Shown one piece after another: positions 9,135 to 17,535 of a stretch of DNA of 64,000 nt. The DNA comes from Flavobacteriaceae bacterium. GTDB taxonomy: Bacteria > Bacteroidota > Bacteroidia > Flavobacteriales > Flavobacteriaceae. The stretch's first letter is position 1, and each line of letters opens with the position of its first letter. The stretch spans positions 1-64,000 of the forward strand of contig JAQWJV010000040.1 in the NCBI GenBank assembly GCA_029248185.1, read 5' to 3'. The notes beneath the pieces are model-generated. The model was not told the origin of the DNA and ran no database searches. It saw only the letters and a program-made list of their open reading frames with translations. A program made the position numbers and the translations under genes.

Positions 9135-9722
9135 TTATCGTTTTGGTTTGTTTGGAAATTTCATGGGATAATCTACCTGAATGGCTCCCTTTGAAATTGA
9201 ATTTAATCTATTTTTTAACAATCGTCTCTTTAACGGGGTGAGATGATCTGTAAACAATATCCCTTCTATGTGATCATATTCATGTTGAACGACACGAGCT
9301 GCTAGACCAGTTAATACTAACTCTTGTGCCTGAAACAGTTCATCAAAATATTGAATTTTAACTCTCTCGTTTCGACTCACATCCTCACGTACATCTGGAA
9401 TACTCAAACAGCCTTCATTAAACTCCCAAAGCGGACCGTCTTCTTCAATGATTTCGGGATTTATAAATACTTTTTTGAATGATTTTAATACCTCAACCTC
9501 TTCTTTTTCTAGTTCCTCATCTTCTGAAAAGGGAGCTGCATCAATCACGAATAGACGAATAGACAAACCAATTTGAGGGGCTGCGAGTCCCACTCCATTG
9601 GAAGCATACATGGTTTCCCACATGTTCTCAATGAGTTGATCCAATTTTGGATAGTCCTTTGTTATCTCATCTGCTTCTTTTTTTAATACGGGAGCACCGT
9701 AAGCTACAATCGGTAAAATCAT
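9135..9722 (-). CDS. def: Peptide deformylase
   Basis: 195 residues. Removes the N-formyl group from nascent proteins. All three family motifs are present: 'GVGLAAPQIG' (motif 1, near residue 43), 'EGCLSIP' (motif 2, zinc-ligand Cys) and 'QHEYDHIEG' (motif 3, the two zinc His and catalytic Glu of HExxH). An acidic insertion ('EDEELEKEEVEV') between motifs 1 and 2 is of the kind often seen in Bacteroidota deformylases. The start overlaps ruvX by 4 bp. Confidence 0.96.
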   Translation of the reverse strand: MILPIVAYGAPVLKKEADEITKDYPKLDQLIENMWETMYASNGVGLAAPQIGLSIRLFVIDAAPFSEDEELEKEEVEVLKSFKKVFINPEIIEEDGPLWEFNEGCLSIPDVREDVSRNERVKIQYFDELFQAQELVLTGLAARVVQHEYDHIEGILFTDHLTPLKRRLLKNRLNSISKGAIQVDYPMKFPNKPKR

Positions 9723-10144
9723 AGTGTATTTGTTTTAAAATCTAAGTAAGATTGCAAAATTAGTGTAGCACTCACCTGATCAATCATTCCTTTATTAGCG
9801 CGTTGCTTCTTCTTTAGCCCTCCATCGATCATGGATTGAAAAGCGAGCTTAGAAGTATAGCGTTCGTCATAGCGTTCAATAGTTTGAGCGGGAAAGTGAT
9901 TTTTAAGCTTTGCAATAAAATTCTTTATGTGTAATTCCACCGCTCCCGGAGCACCGTCTTTTTGAAGTGGTTTTCCCACAATAAAAGTCTCGACATCCAC
10001 TGTTTTACAATAGTTTTTTAAAAAAGGAATAACTTCTGAAGTAGGTAAGTTATTAAGTCCGCTTGCAATGATTTTTAGAGGATCAGTACAAGCCAGTCCT
10101 GTCCGTTTTGTTCCAAAATCAATTCCTACTAAAGCACCCATCAA
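9719..10144 (-). CDS. ruvX: Putative Holliday junction resolvase / pre-16S rRNA nuclease RuvX (YqgF)
   Basis: 141 residues with an RNase H-like fold. 'ALVGIDFGTKRTGLACTDP' carries the first catalytic Asp; 'IERYDERYTSKLAF' the second conserved acidic segment; the C-terminal 'DQVSATLILQSYLD' supplies the last. Family members are linked to 16S rRNA 5'-end maturation as well as junction resolution. First gene of its operon, divergent from dapD. The ATG pair at the start (MMG...) makes the exact start uncertain by one codon. Confidence 0.92.
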   Translation of the reverse strand: MMGALVGIDFGTKRTGLACTDPLKIIASGLNNLPTSEVIPFLKNYCKTVDVETFIVGKPLQKDGAPGAVELHIKNFIAKLKNHFPAQTIERYDERYTSKLAFQSMIDGGLKKKQRANKGMIDQVSATLILQSYLDFKTNTL

Positions 10145-10154
10145 ACTTTTTTTG

Positions 10155-10162
10155 CAAATATA
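10155..10162 (-). promoter_or_regulatory. Candidate -7 box (TATATTTG) for the ruvX-def-DUF5606-mazG operon
   Basis: On the minus strand TATATTTG is an exact TAnnTTTG match about 10 bp before the ruvX ATG, implying a very short 5' leader. No correctly spaced TTTG -33 box was found. Confidence 0.55.
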
Positions 10163-10207
10163 CCTTTTTCAAAAAGATAAGCTTCATATCAATCTTTTTG
10201 AATTCTT

Positions 10208-10215
10208 TACATTTG
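10208..10215 (+). promoter_or_regulatory. Candidate -7 box (TACATTTG) for the dapD operon
   Basis: TACATTTG fits TAnnTTTG and lies 15 bp before the dapD ATG. The divergent ruvX box is about 45 bp away, so the intergenic region holds two back-to-back promoters. No good -33 box was seen. Confidence 0.55.
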
Positions 10216-10230
10216 TCAAAAATTTAGAAA

Positions 10231-11037
10231 ATGAAAAATATAATCGAAGCCGCATGGGAGAATCGTTCCCTCCTTGAAGAAAAACAAACGCAAGATACCA
10301 TCCGATCCGTGATCACTCAACTGGATGAAGGAAAGCTAAGAGTAGCGGAACCCACTGAAGAGGGGTGGCAAGTGAACGAATGGGTCAAAAAAGCGGTAGT
10401 ATTGTATTTTCCAATCCAAAAAATGGAAACCTTAGAATCGGGTCCTTTAGAATTTCATGATAAAATGCCATTAAAAAAAGGCTACAAAGAAAAAGGAATT
10501 CGTGTAGTACCCCATGCAGTAGCAAGACACGGTGCTTACTTATCATCGGGTGTTATTTTAATGCCGAGCTATGTAAATATTGGTGCCTATGTTGACGAAG
10601 GAACTATGGTAGATACTTGGGCAACCGTTGGTAGTTGTGCACAAATAGGTAAGAATGTACATTTGAGTGGTGGGGTTGGAATTGGCGGTGTTTTAGAGCC
10701 TTTACAAGCCGCTCCAGTGATTATTGAAGACAATGCGTTTTTGGGATCAAGAAGCATCGTAGTGGAAGGGGTGCGTGTAGGGAAAGAAGCAGTATTAGGT
10801 GCCAATGTCGTATTGACAGCCTCCACAAAAATAATTGATGTTACAGGCTCTGAACCCATCGAAACGAAAGGATATGTCCCCAATCGATCCGTGGTGATTC
10901 CAGGAAGTTATACCAAAACATTTCCTGCAGGAGATTTTCAAGTGCCCTGTGCTTTGATTATTGGAAAACGAAAAGAAAGTACTGACAAAAAAACCTCTTT
11001 GAATGATGCCTTGCGGACACACAATGTTGCAGTGTAG
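10231..11037 (+). CDS. dapD: 2,3,4,5-tetrahydropyridine-2,6-dicarboxylate N-succinyltransferase
   Basis: 268 residues. Transfers succinyl from succinyl-CoA to tetrahydrodipicolinate in the succinylase branch of the meso-DAP/lysine pathway. The N-terminal helical domain (to ~95) is followed by a left-handed beta-helix of hexapeptide repeats: 'GVILMPSYVNIGAYVDEG', 'GKNVHLSGGVGIGGVLEP', 'IEDNAFLGSRSIVVEGV'. Length and motif order are those of canonical DapD. lysA, the last step of the pathway, is also in this window at 26753. First gene of a five-gene run ending at 14542. Confidence 0.95.
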   Translation: MKNIIEAAWENRSLLEEKQTQDTIRSVITQLDEGKLRVAEPTEEGWQVNEWVKKAVVLYFPIQKMETLESGPLEFHDKMPLKKGYKEKGIRVVPHAVARHGAYLSSGVILMPSYVNIGAYVDEGTMVDTWATVGSCAQIGKNVHLSGGVGIGGVLEPLQAAPVIIEDNAFLGSRSIVVEGVRVGKEAVLGANVVLTASTKIIDVTGSEPIETKGYVPNRSVVIPGSYTKTFPAGDFQVPCALIIGKRKESTDKKTSLNDALRTHNVAV

Positions 11038-11057
11038 TAAATATATATTTTCCTTTT

Positions 11058-11606
11058 ATGATGAATAAAGCTTTAACCGCTTTACAAAACAAGCAAACGA
11101 TACTATACCCAACAGATACAGTTTGGGGTATTGGTGGCGATGCTTTGGCTCCAGAAGTTGTTCAAAATATTTATACGCTCAAACAGCGTGTGGATCACAA
11201 AGCTTTAATAGTATTGGTTAAAGACATGAACATGTTAAAAGAATATGTTCAGGAAATTCCAGAAGTCGCTTTTAAATTTCTAGAAGAAGAACGCCCCACT
11301 ACCCTAATCTATCCAAAATGTATTCATTTAGCATCCAATCTAATAGGATCGGATGGCTCTGTTGGAATCCGTATTCCTAGACATGCATTTTGTCAAGAAT
11401 TGCTTGCTGCATTTGGAAAACCAATCATCTCTACCTCAGCCAATATGAGTGGCTGTGAGACTCCAAAAAATTTTAATTCCATTGATTCAAAAATTTTGGA
11501 AGGGGTTGACTATGTTGTACCTTTGCAAAAAGAAACCAATTCAAATCAACCTTCAAGAGTTATAAAAATTGATGTTGATGGAAATGTTCAGATTCTACGT
11601 GCGTGA
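11058..11606 (+). CDS. L-threonylcarbamoyladenylate synthase (YrdC/TsaC-type)
   Basis: 182 residues, a single YrdC domain that makes threonylcarbamoyl-AMP for t6A modification of tRNAs reading ANN codons. Visible: 'ILYPTDTVWGIGGDA' near residue 16, 'LKQRVDHKALIVLVKD', 'RPTTLIYPK', 'GSVGIRIPRH' and 'PIISTSANMSG'. It lacks the extra C-terminal Sua5 domain, so it is TsaC/YrdC-like rather than Sua5-like. Two consecutive ATGs (11058, 11061) leave the start ambiguous by one residue. The stop overlaps the GTG start of cca. Confidence 0.92.
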   Translation: MMNKALTALQNKQTILYPTDTVWGIGGDALAPEVVQNIYTLKQRVDHKALIVLVKDMNMLKEYVQEIPEVAFKFLEEERPTTLIYPKCIHLASNLIGSDGSVGIRIPRHAFCQELLAAFGKPIISTSANMSGCETPKNFNSIDSKILEGVDYVVPLQKETNSNQPSRVIKIDVDGNVQILRA

Positions 11607-13042
11607 AATTACTAAAGGATTTTTCTAAAACCCTCTCCAGCCCGGTGTTTAAAGTATTGCAAGAAGTAATTGCAAACTCAGATGCCAAGGGCTTTGTCAT
11701 TGGTGGATTCGTAAGAGATCATCTCTTAAATCGTTCTCAAAAAAAAGATATTGATATTGTGGCTTTGGGATCAGGGATTGATCTTGCCCTTGCTGTTCAA
11801 AAAAAACTACCCGGCGCTAAAGGGGTTCAAATATTCAAAACCTATGGAACTGCAATGGTTCAGTGGGAAGATATCGATTTAGAATTCGTAGGAGCCCGTA
11901 AAGAATCTTATTCTAAAGAAAGTAGAAATCCAGAGGTAAAACCAGGTACTTTAGAAGATGACCAAAACCGACGTGACTTTACTATCAATGCATTGGCTAT
12001 TAGTCTTAATCCTGAGGATTATGGTACCCTCATTGACCCCTTTAATGGACTCAAAGATCTAGAACAAGGTATTTTACGCACCCCCCTAGATCCAGATATT
12101 ACCTATTCAGATGATCCGCTTCGAATGATGCGCGCCATTCGCTTTGCCACCCAGTTGGATTTCACAATCGATTCGGCTTCTTTTGACGCTATTAGTCGCA
12201 ATGCACATCGAATTGATATTATTACCAAAGAGCGTATTGTAGAGGAATTGAATAAGATTCTAATGACTCCAAAACCCTCTAAGGGCTTTATTTTAATGGA
12301 AAAAACTGGACTTCTTAAGAGAATACTTCCAGAATTAATTGATCTAAAAGGTGTTGAAGAAATTGAAGGACAAAAACACAAAGACAATTTTTATCATACT
12401 TTAGAAGTCGTCGATAATTTGTGCAAAAACAGTAATGACCTTTGGCTACGTTGGGCGGCTTTACTTCATGATATTGGCAAAGCTCCCACAAAAAAATTCA
12501 AACCCCCCGTAGGCTGGACCTTCCACAACCACGAATTCGTGGGAGCAAAAATGACATATAGGCTTTTTAAACGCTTAAAAATGCCATTAAATGAAAAAAT
12601 GAAATTCGTTCAGAAGATGGTTTTTATGAGCTCTCGGCCTATTATTATTGCTGAAGAACAAGTGACCGATTCTGCCATAAGACGTTTAGTTTTCGATGCC
12701 GGACCCTTTATTGATGACTTGATAACACTATGTGAAGCTGATATCACAACCAAAAATCCAGAACGTTTTAAACGCTATCATAATAACTTTAAAATTGTTC
12801 GTGAAAAAATTATCGGCGTTGAAGAAAAAGATCATTTGCGAAACTTCCAACCCCCTATCTCAGGGGAGGTCATTATGAAATGTTTTAACCTAAAGCCTTC
12901 CAGAGAAATTGGGTTAATAAAAGAAGCCATAAAAGAAGCAATTTTAGAAGGAGAAATTCCAAATGAACAAAAGGCCGCTTTTGAAAAAATGAAAACTGAA
13001 GGGAAAAAACTTGGACTTATATTTCATGAAAAAACAATTTAA
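11603..13042 (+). CDS. CCA tRNA nucleotidyltransferase with HD domain
   Basis: 479-residue class II polymerase-beta-type nucleotidyltransferase that adds or repairs the tRNA 3' CCA end. Seen: 'FVIGGFVRDHLL' and 'KDIDIVALG' (metal-binding DxD), 'RRDFTINALAI', 'DPLRMMRAIRFATQL' (head and neck), and an HD phosphohydrolase domain with 'LLHDIGK' near residue 289. Such a fused HD domain can give 2',3'-cyclic phosphodiesterase or phosphatase activity in homologues. The start is GTG at 11603, inside the preceding stop (GTGA); no better ATG exists nearby. The 3' end overlaps the heme A synthase gene by 17 bp. Confidence 0.93.
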   Translation: MKLLKDFSKTLSSPVFKVLQEVIANSDAKGFVIGGFVRDHLLNRSQKKDIDIVALGSGIDLALAVQKKLPGAKGVQIFKTYGTAMVQWEDIDLEFVGARKESYSKESRNPEVKPGTLEDDQNRRDFTINALAISLNPEDYGTLIDPFNGLKDLEQGILRTPLDPDITYSDDPLRMMRAIRFATQLDFTIDSASFDAISRNAHRIDIITKERIVEELNKILMTPKPSKGFILMEKTGLLKRILPELIDLKGVEEIEGQKHKDNFYHTLEVVDNLCKNSNDLWLRWAALLHDIGKAPTKKFKPPVGWTFHNHEFVGAKMTYRLFKRLKMPLNEKMKFVQKMVFMSSRPIIIAEEQVTDSAIRRLVFDAGPFIDDLITLCEADITTKNPERFKRYHNNFKIVREKIIGVEEKDHLRNFQPPISGEVIMKCFNLKPSREIGLIKEAIKEAILEGEIPNEQKAAFEKMKTEGKKLGLIFHEKTI

Positions 13043-14042
13043 AACACTCATTGTTACCAGTTTGATCCTGGTCTACCTCGTTATTGCAGCGGGCTCTGTT
13101 GTACGAATGACGGGAAGTGGCATGGGATGCCCTGACTGGCCTAAGTGTTTTGGGTATTTAATTCCACCCACAGAACGAAACCAACTGGATTGGAAATCCA
13201 ATCACCAATATCATGAAGGAGAAGTGATTATTCTGAACGAAAGTTTACGTGTAGCTTCATCCGATTTTACCTCCCAAGATACTTACCAACCAAAAAATTG
13301 GGAAGCCTACACAAAACATGATTATGCCATTTTTAATGCTACCCATACTTGGATAGAATTTATCAACCGTCTCTTAGGGGTATTCGCTGGGTTGGCCACT
13401 CTTTTACTATTTATTAGTTCTTTATGGAGAATAAAAACAGACCCAACCTCAACCTTATTGTCTTTTCTTGTTATTCTTGGAATGGGATTTCAAGGGTGGT
13501 TAGGAAAAACAGTCGTTGACTCCAACTTACTCCCTTTTAAAATAACCCTCCATATGGTAATGGCCCTATTACTTGTGCTAGTATTGGTAATTCTTTTAGC
13601 CCGAGAAAAACAGTCCGAAACATTCTTAAAGAACACTTCAAGACTTCAAAAGGTTTTAGGAGTTGGATTGATTTTAACACTTGTTCAAATTGGAATGGGA
13701 ACCCAAGTTCGACAGTTTGTGGACGAACAAATGCATTTCTTCAATTTAGAGCAAGCTTCATCTTGGCTAGCAGATGCACCCATTCTATTTTATTTCCATC
13801 GAAGTTTTTCTATTCTCGTGCTTCTCGTTCACGGCTACTTAGGTTATTTATTATATCAAAACAAAACAATACCCAAGGTTTTTATTGTTATTCTATCTTT
13901 GCTTGGCGTGGAAATCCTATCGGGAATTTGGATGTATTACTTTGATTTTCCCTTTTCTTCTCAACCCTTACACCTAGTATTAGCTTCCTTATTGTTTGGA
14001 GCACAAAGTTATTTTATGTTGACCCTTAAAAAACAATTATGA
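13026..14042 (+). CDS. Heme A synthase (COX15/CtaA family)
   Basis: Integral membrane enzyme oxidising the C8 methyl of heme O to the formyl of heme A for aa3-type cytochrome oxidases. 'GSVVRMTGSGMGCPDWPKCFG' (residues ~21-41 of the chosen start) and the later 'ATHTWIEFINRLLG', 'FKITLHMVMALLLV' and 'FYFHRSFSILVLL' segments contain the family's paired histidines; about eight hydrophobic spans. The ORF track opens at a TTG (13011); the ATG at 13026 gives MKKQFKTLIV and is more plausible. It overlaps cca at its start and the next gene by ATGA. A long soluble loop (residues ~45-100) follows the first helix, as in other Bacteroidota homologues. Confidence 0.9.
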   Translation: MKKQFKTLIVTSLILVYLVIAAGSVVRMTGSGMGCPDWPKCFGYLIPPTERNQLDWKSNHQYHEGEVIILNESLRVASSDFTSQDTYQPKNWEAYTKHDYAIFNATHTWIEFINRLLGVFAGLATLLLFISSLWRIKTDPTSTLLSFLVILGMGFQGWLGKTVVDSNLLPFKITLHMVMALLLVLVLVILLAREKQSETFLKNTSRLQKVLGVGLILTLVQIGMGTQVRQFVDEQMHFFNLEQASSWLADAPILFYFHRSFSILVLLVHGYLGYLLYQNKTIPKVFIVILSLLGVEILSGIWMYYFDFPFSSQPLHLVLASLLFGAQSYFMLTLKKQL

Positions 14043-14542
14043 TTTATAGAATTCGAGTTATTTTAGATGTTAAAGAGGATGTCCTTCGCGATATAGAAAT
14101 TGATGAAATGGCTACTTTAGAAGATTTACATCATGCCGTCACACAAGCATTTGGTTTCTTAGGTAATGAAATGGCTTCCTTTTACACCACTAATGATGCG
14201 TGGGAACAAGGAGAAGAAATGCCCCTAGAATCTATGGACATTGCACAACCTAATTATGGCGAAACTGTACTGAATACTATTTTTTCAGCTGAAGTGCATA
14301 AATTGCTTTATATCTATGATTTCCTCAATTTATGGACTTTTTTCATTGAATTAATGGAAGTTGGAGAATTGATTGTGGGTACAAACTATCCCAATCTTAT
14401 TCATGCCGAAGGAGAAGTTCCAGAGGAAGCTCCTGACAAATCCTTTGAAAGTGATACCCCTTTTAAAGAAGATGGTTTTGAAGACAGTCTAGATGTTGAG
14501 GATTCAGAACAACAAGATTATGACGATAGTGATTTTTACTAA
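14039..14542 (+). CDS. Plasmid pRiA4b ORF-3-like family protein
   Basis: 167 residues. 'MIYRIRVILDVKEDVLRDIEI' followed by 'TLEDLHHAVTQAFGF' matches the pRiA4b ORF-3-like domain, a small alpha/beta domain found both as passengers of insertion elements and, commonly in Bacteroidota, as an ordinary chromosomal gene. The final ~45 residues are strongly acidic and probably disordered. No transposase, inverted repeat or target duplication is nearby, and it overlaps the heme A synthase stop by 4 bp, so here it behaves as the last gene of the dapD operon. Function unknown. Confidence 0.8.
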   Translation: MIYRIRVILDVKEDVLRDIEIDEMATLEDLHHAVTQAFGFLGNEMASFYTTNDAWEQGEEMPLESMDIAQPNYGETVLNTIFSAEVHKLLYIYDFLNLWTFFIELMEVGELIVGTNYPNLIHAEGEVPEEAPDKSFESDTPFKEDGFEDSLDVEDSEQQDYDDSDFY

Positions 14543-15600
14543 AACTGGCTGTGTGTGTCTACCTTTTCATAATGCTTTCGAACGTATTCAAAAGAGGCCT
14601 TCATAATATCCCCCATTGTTTTACTATTCAAAAAAGCTTTGTCTTGGGTAAACTTATAAATTTCATTTCGCAAACGTTCTAGATTTTCTGGAAGCGTAAA
14701 TAATTCTAACTGCATGGTTTTTACCAATTTATTGAGTCGATTCCCTGAACTGATAATACGTCTGGCAACAATAGAACGCTCTTCTATTTTATATTGGTTG
14801 ATGGAATCATGGGTGAGTTTTGAACGAACCAGATCCATAATGGGTCCATTCTCTTTAAAAAACTGGGGACGATAAACGGACAAGCGTCCCTCAAAGGATT
14901 GTTGATCAAAATCAATTGGACGAATCTTGTAGACCACTTGATCAAAATCATGCGTTGGAACCACTACATAATTATAAGCACGCATATCGCCTAACAAACG
15001 AATCATACTCCGCTCATTAAATTTGACATACTCTTTTGCAATTTGAGCTTTCTCAGCTTCATTGCATTGTGGCAGAAACTCTTTCATAAATGTGTCACCA
15101 GGGATTCCCGCAATATGCTCCTCGATCAAAGTATTGTCATTGACCAAGAAATTTAAATTGTAAGGCGAAAGCATATGTTCAAATTCCAAACCAAAAACTC
15201 GTGAGGCATCTGTCTTTTTAATATAATAATAGGTGAAATTATCATTCAAAATATTCCGGACTTTAATACGAAAGGGTTTAGAATTTCCAAAAGTGCAAAA
15301 ATCAATTGCATCAATATTTAAATAAGGAATTGCAGATTCGTTCCCGTCGGAATGCAATTGAGTATATATTTTCTTCAAACTAAATTCAATCTCCCTGCGC
15401 TCACTGTCGGTATAATAAACACTCACCCAAAGTGTATCATTATCATTCTTATCATAGACGATCACTGAACCTGAAAAGCGAAGTAAATCATCGTAACACA
15501 CAGGAGTGTCAATCCATCTTTCGTATTCATTTAGGAAAGAAGCCAACTCCTTGGATATTTTAAAAAAAGGCTTTTTTTTGGAAATTAATTTTTCTTCCAT
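14539..15600 (-). CDS. Uncharacterised protein with divergent kinase-fold motifs
   Basis: 353 residues, no signal peptide or membrane span. I do not recognise a named family. In order it shows a beta-strand lysine 'TYYYIKK' (K128/129), a helix glutamate 'FGLEFEHML' (E139/141), a hinge-like 'TLIEEHIAGIPGD' (~158-169), 'LLGDMRAYNYVVV' with Asp205 and Asn210 spaced as in HxDxxxxN catalytic loops, and 'IRPIDFDQQ' (D230/D232) in the place of the DFG or IDFD metal-binding motif. These fit an aminoglycoside-phosphotransferase/CotH-type kinase fold; no glycine-rich loop is obvious. Single gene with its own -7 box, convergent with the preceding operon (stop codons overlap). The fold is inference from spacing; activity is unknown. 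Confidence 0.75.
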   Translation of the reverse strand: MEEKLISKKKPFFKISKELASFLNEYERWIDTPVCYDDLLRFSGSVIVYDKNDNDTLWVSVYYTDSERREIEFSLKKIYTQLHSDGNESAIPYLNIDAIDFCTFGNSKPFRIKVRNILNDNFTYYYIKKTDASRVFGLEFEHMLSPYNLNFLVNDNTLIEEHIAGIPGDTFMKEFLPQCNEAEKAQIAKEYVKFNERSMIRLLGDMRAYNYVVVPTHDFDQVVYKIRPIDFDQQSFEGRLSVYRPQFFKENGPIMDLVRSKLTHDSINQYKIEERSIVARRIISSGNRLNKLVKTMQLELFTLPENLERLRNEIYKFTQDKAFLNSKTMGDIMKASFEYVRKHYEKVDTHSQF

Positions 15601-15613
15601 ATTCAGGTTTTAT

Positions 15614-15621
15614 CAAAAATA
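15614..15621 (-). promoter_or_regulatory. Candidate -7 box (TATTTTTG) for the kinase-fold gene
   Basis: Minus-strand TATTTTTG is an exact TAnnTTTG match 13 bp before the ATG at 15600. No -33 box at normal spacing. Confidence 0.5.
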
Positions 15622-15679
15622 GTGTTTTTAAGTTCAAAGTAATAACCCTTAAGATAATTGAACTAACTTTATAAAAAAT

Positions 15680-15697
15680 GAATTACAAACGTAACAA
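15680..15697. promoter_or_regulatory. Partial TTACAAAcGTAA dyad upstream of the ABC transporter
   Basis: GAATTACAAACGTAACAA is a near-dyad that matches 14 of 18 positions of the perfect dyad found between sucC and lysA (26652-26669). It lies 33 bp before the ABC transporter ATG, where a regulator could act. Evidence is only the similarity of the two sites. Confidence 0.35.
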
Positions 15698-15729
15698 ATC
15701 ACTACCCAAATCGTTTTATTTTTAAACCT

Positions 15730-16650
15730 ATGTCAAACACCTTACTGGAACTTAACGAACTCACCAAGAAATACGGAGGTCTCACCGCTGTAAATAAGCT
15801 CTCTCTTTCCCTCACAAAGGGAAAGGTTTACGGACTCTTAGGTCCCAATGGAAGTGGAAAATCCACTACTTTGGGCATGGTATTGAATGTCATTAATCCC
15901 ACTTCAGGGACTTTCCAATGGTATGATGGGAGTCTAACCACACATGAAGCTCTTAAAAAAATTGGCGCCATAATTGAGCGACCTAATTTTTACCCTTACA
16001 TGACTGCGCTCCAAAACTTAACATTAATCTGTAAAATCAAACAATGTAGTACGGATACAATAGAAGAGCTGTTGAAGCTTGTCAATCTTTGGGATCGAAA
16101 AAAGAGCAAATTCAGAACTTTTTCTTTAGGAATGAAACAACGCTTGGCCATTGCAGCAGCTTTAGTAAACCAACCCGATCTTTTGATTTTGGATGAACCC
16201 ACCAATGGACTTGACCCCGAGGGCATTCACCAAATCAGAGAATTAATTCTGACTATTGCACAACAGGGAACAACAATTCTTCTCGCTTCCCATTTATTAG
16301 ACGAAGTAGAAAAAGTATGTACAAATGTGATTGTACTTAAAAATGGTGTCAAATATTACGAAGGTGAGGTAGAGGGTCTTTCTCAATCCTTCGGCTATTT
16401 TGAAATCGCTACAGAAAACAATGAACAACTTTTAAACTTTCTTGAAGCACACCCTGCAATTGGTGAGATTAGTAAAGAAAATAAATACTACAAGGTGAAC
16501 TTAACCCAAGACGTTAGTACGGCTGTTTTTTCTAAAGAATTACAAAAAAAAGGAATACTTCTTACCCATTTCTCAAAAAAGCAACCTTCACTAGAAAGTC
16601 AATTTTTATCTTTAACCCAAACCAAAGAACATGCGACTCCTACAAATTGA
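15730..16650 (+). CDS. ABC transporter ATP-binding protein (ABC-2 / antibiotic-resistance type)
   Basis: 306-residue ATPase with Walker A 'GPNGSGKST' (~res 38-46), a signature of the divergent form 'FSLGMKQRLAIAAAL' (~136-150), Walker B 'LLILDEPTNGLDPEG' and switch histidine 'LLASHLLDEVEK'. The ~80-residue C-terminal extension is typical of CcmA/BcrA-like subunits that pair with ABC-2 permeases. The permease gene starts 20 bp inside its 3' end. The substrate cannot be inferred; homologues export peptides, antibiotics or lipids or act in cell-envelope functions. Confidence 0.92.
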   Translation: MSNTLLELNELTKKYGGLTAVNKLSLSLTKGKVYGLLGPNGSGKSTTLGMVLNVINPTSGTFQWYDGSLTTHEALKKIGAIIERPNFYPYMTALQNLTLICKIKQCSTDTIEELLKLVNLWDRKKSKFRTFSLGMKQRLAIAAALVNQPDLLILDEPTNGLDPEGIHQIRELILTIAQQGTTILLASHLLDEVEKVCTNVIVLKNGVKYYEGEVEGLSQSFGYFEIATENNEQLLNFLEAHPAIGEISKENKYYKVNLTQDVSTAVFSKELQKKGILLTHFSKKQPSLESQFLSLTQTKEHATPTN

Positions 16651-17470
16651 ATTATATAAACTTTGGCACAGTAGGATTTCTAAAGTTTTAATCTTTGGAT
16701 ATTTCCTACTCATTTTTAGTATTGCTATTCTCAGTACCATTAAAGTGGAATTGGGTCCGATCAATTTTCATTTAGCAGAACAAGGAATCTTTAACTTTCC
16801 CTACATCTGGCATTTTAATACCTTTGTGATCGCTTTGCTAAAGGTGTTTTTTGCAATTATTATCGTTGCAATGATTGGGAATGAATACTCCAACAAAACA
16901 TTAAAACAAAATCTTATTGATGGTCTAAGTAAGGCTGAATTTCTTCGAACTAAAGTGTATGCAATACTTGCTTTTGTCGTAATTTCTACCCTATTCGTTT
17001 TTATCATTTCATTAATTTTAGGTGGAATCTACTCTGACTATAATGAATTGCAAATTATATTCATGGATTTAGAATATTTGCTGGCCTATGCAGTCAAACT
17101 TTTTGGATTTTTCACCTTCTGTTTATTTTTATCAATCCTTATCAAACGATCAGCTTTTGCACTCGGCTTCCTGGCCTTGTGGCAAGTTACTGAAGGAATC
17201 GTGTTTGGACTTATGAAATGGAAGCTCTCTGACCTTATTCCGCAAATTTCAGCAGAACAGGTGTTTCAGTTTTTTCCATTAAATGCAATGGGAAATTTAA
17301 TCAAAGAACCTTTCACTCGACTTTCTGCTATCCAAAATCTAGCCGATCAAATGGGGGAAGCCTTTACAAAAGATTATTCTGTTTCCTTTTTCAATATTGC
17401 GATTGTTATCGTTTGGTCAGCCTTGTTTATTAGAGGTTCTTATTTCCTTTTAAAGAGAAGAGATTTGTAG
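16631..17470 (+). CDS. ABC-2 type transporter permease
   Basis: 279 residues with about six hydrophobic segments, e.g. 'VLIFGYFLLIFSIAILS', 'FFAIIIVAMIGNEYSNKT' and 'IAIVIVWSALFIRGSYFLL'. The 'GNEYSNKTLKQNLIDGLSKAEFL' pattern (E-x-x-x-x-T after the second helix) is typical of ABC-2/BcrB-like permeases. Partner of the overlapping ATPase gene. It ends 65 bp before uvrB, which has its own -7 box. Confidence 0.88.
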   Translation: MRLLQIELYKLWHSRISKVLIFGYFLLIFSIAILSTIKVELGPINFHLAEQGIFNFPYIWHFNTFVIALLKVFFAIIIVAMIGNEYSNKTLKQNLIDGLSKAEFLRTKVYAILAFVVISTLFVFIISLILGGIYSDYNELQIIFMDLEYLLAYAVKLFGFFTFCLFLSILIKRSAFALGFLALWQVTEGIVFGLMKWKLSDLIPQISAEQVFQFFPLNAMGNLIKEPFTRLSAIQNLADQMGEAFTKDYSVSFFNIAIVIVWSALFIRGSYFLLKRRDL

Positions 17471-17511
17471 TTTCTTTGTTAAAGCAACCTCAATATCCAT
17501 TTGATATTTTG

Positions 17512-17519
17512 TAATTTTG
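17512..17519 (+). promoter_or_regulatory. Candidate -7 box (TAATTTTG) for uvrB
   Basis: TAATTTTG fits TAnnTTTG, 16 bp before the uvrB ATG. No LexA-like palindrome was noticed next to it, and no correctly spaced -33. Confidence 0.5.
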
Positions 17520-17535
17520 CATTTTCTAAAATATT

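Noticed and set aside
10587-10883. Antisense ORF of 98 aa inside dapD
   Set aside because: Lies wholly within a well-conserved coding gene; its composition is a shadow of the hexapeptide-repeat codons. The same applies to the other antisense ORFs in the track, such as 18957-19223, 12103-12387 and 46889-47152.
14039-14542. Insertion-element passenger gene
   Set aside because: The pRiA4b ORF-3-like domain is found in mobile elements, but there is no transposase, terminal repeat or target duplication, and the gene is translationally coupled to the heme A synthase gene.
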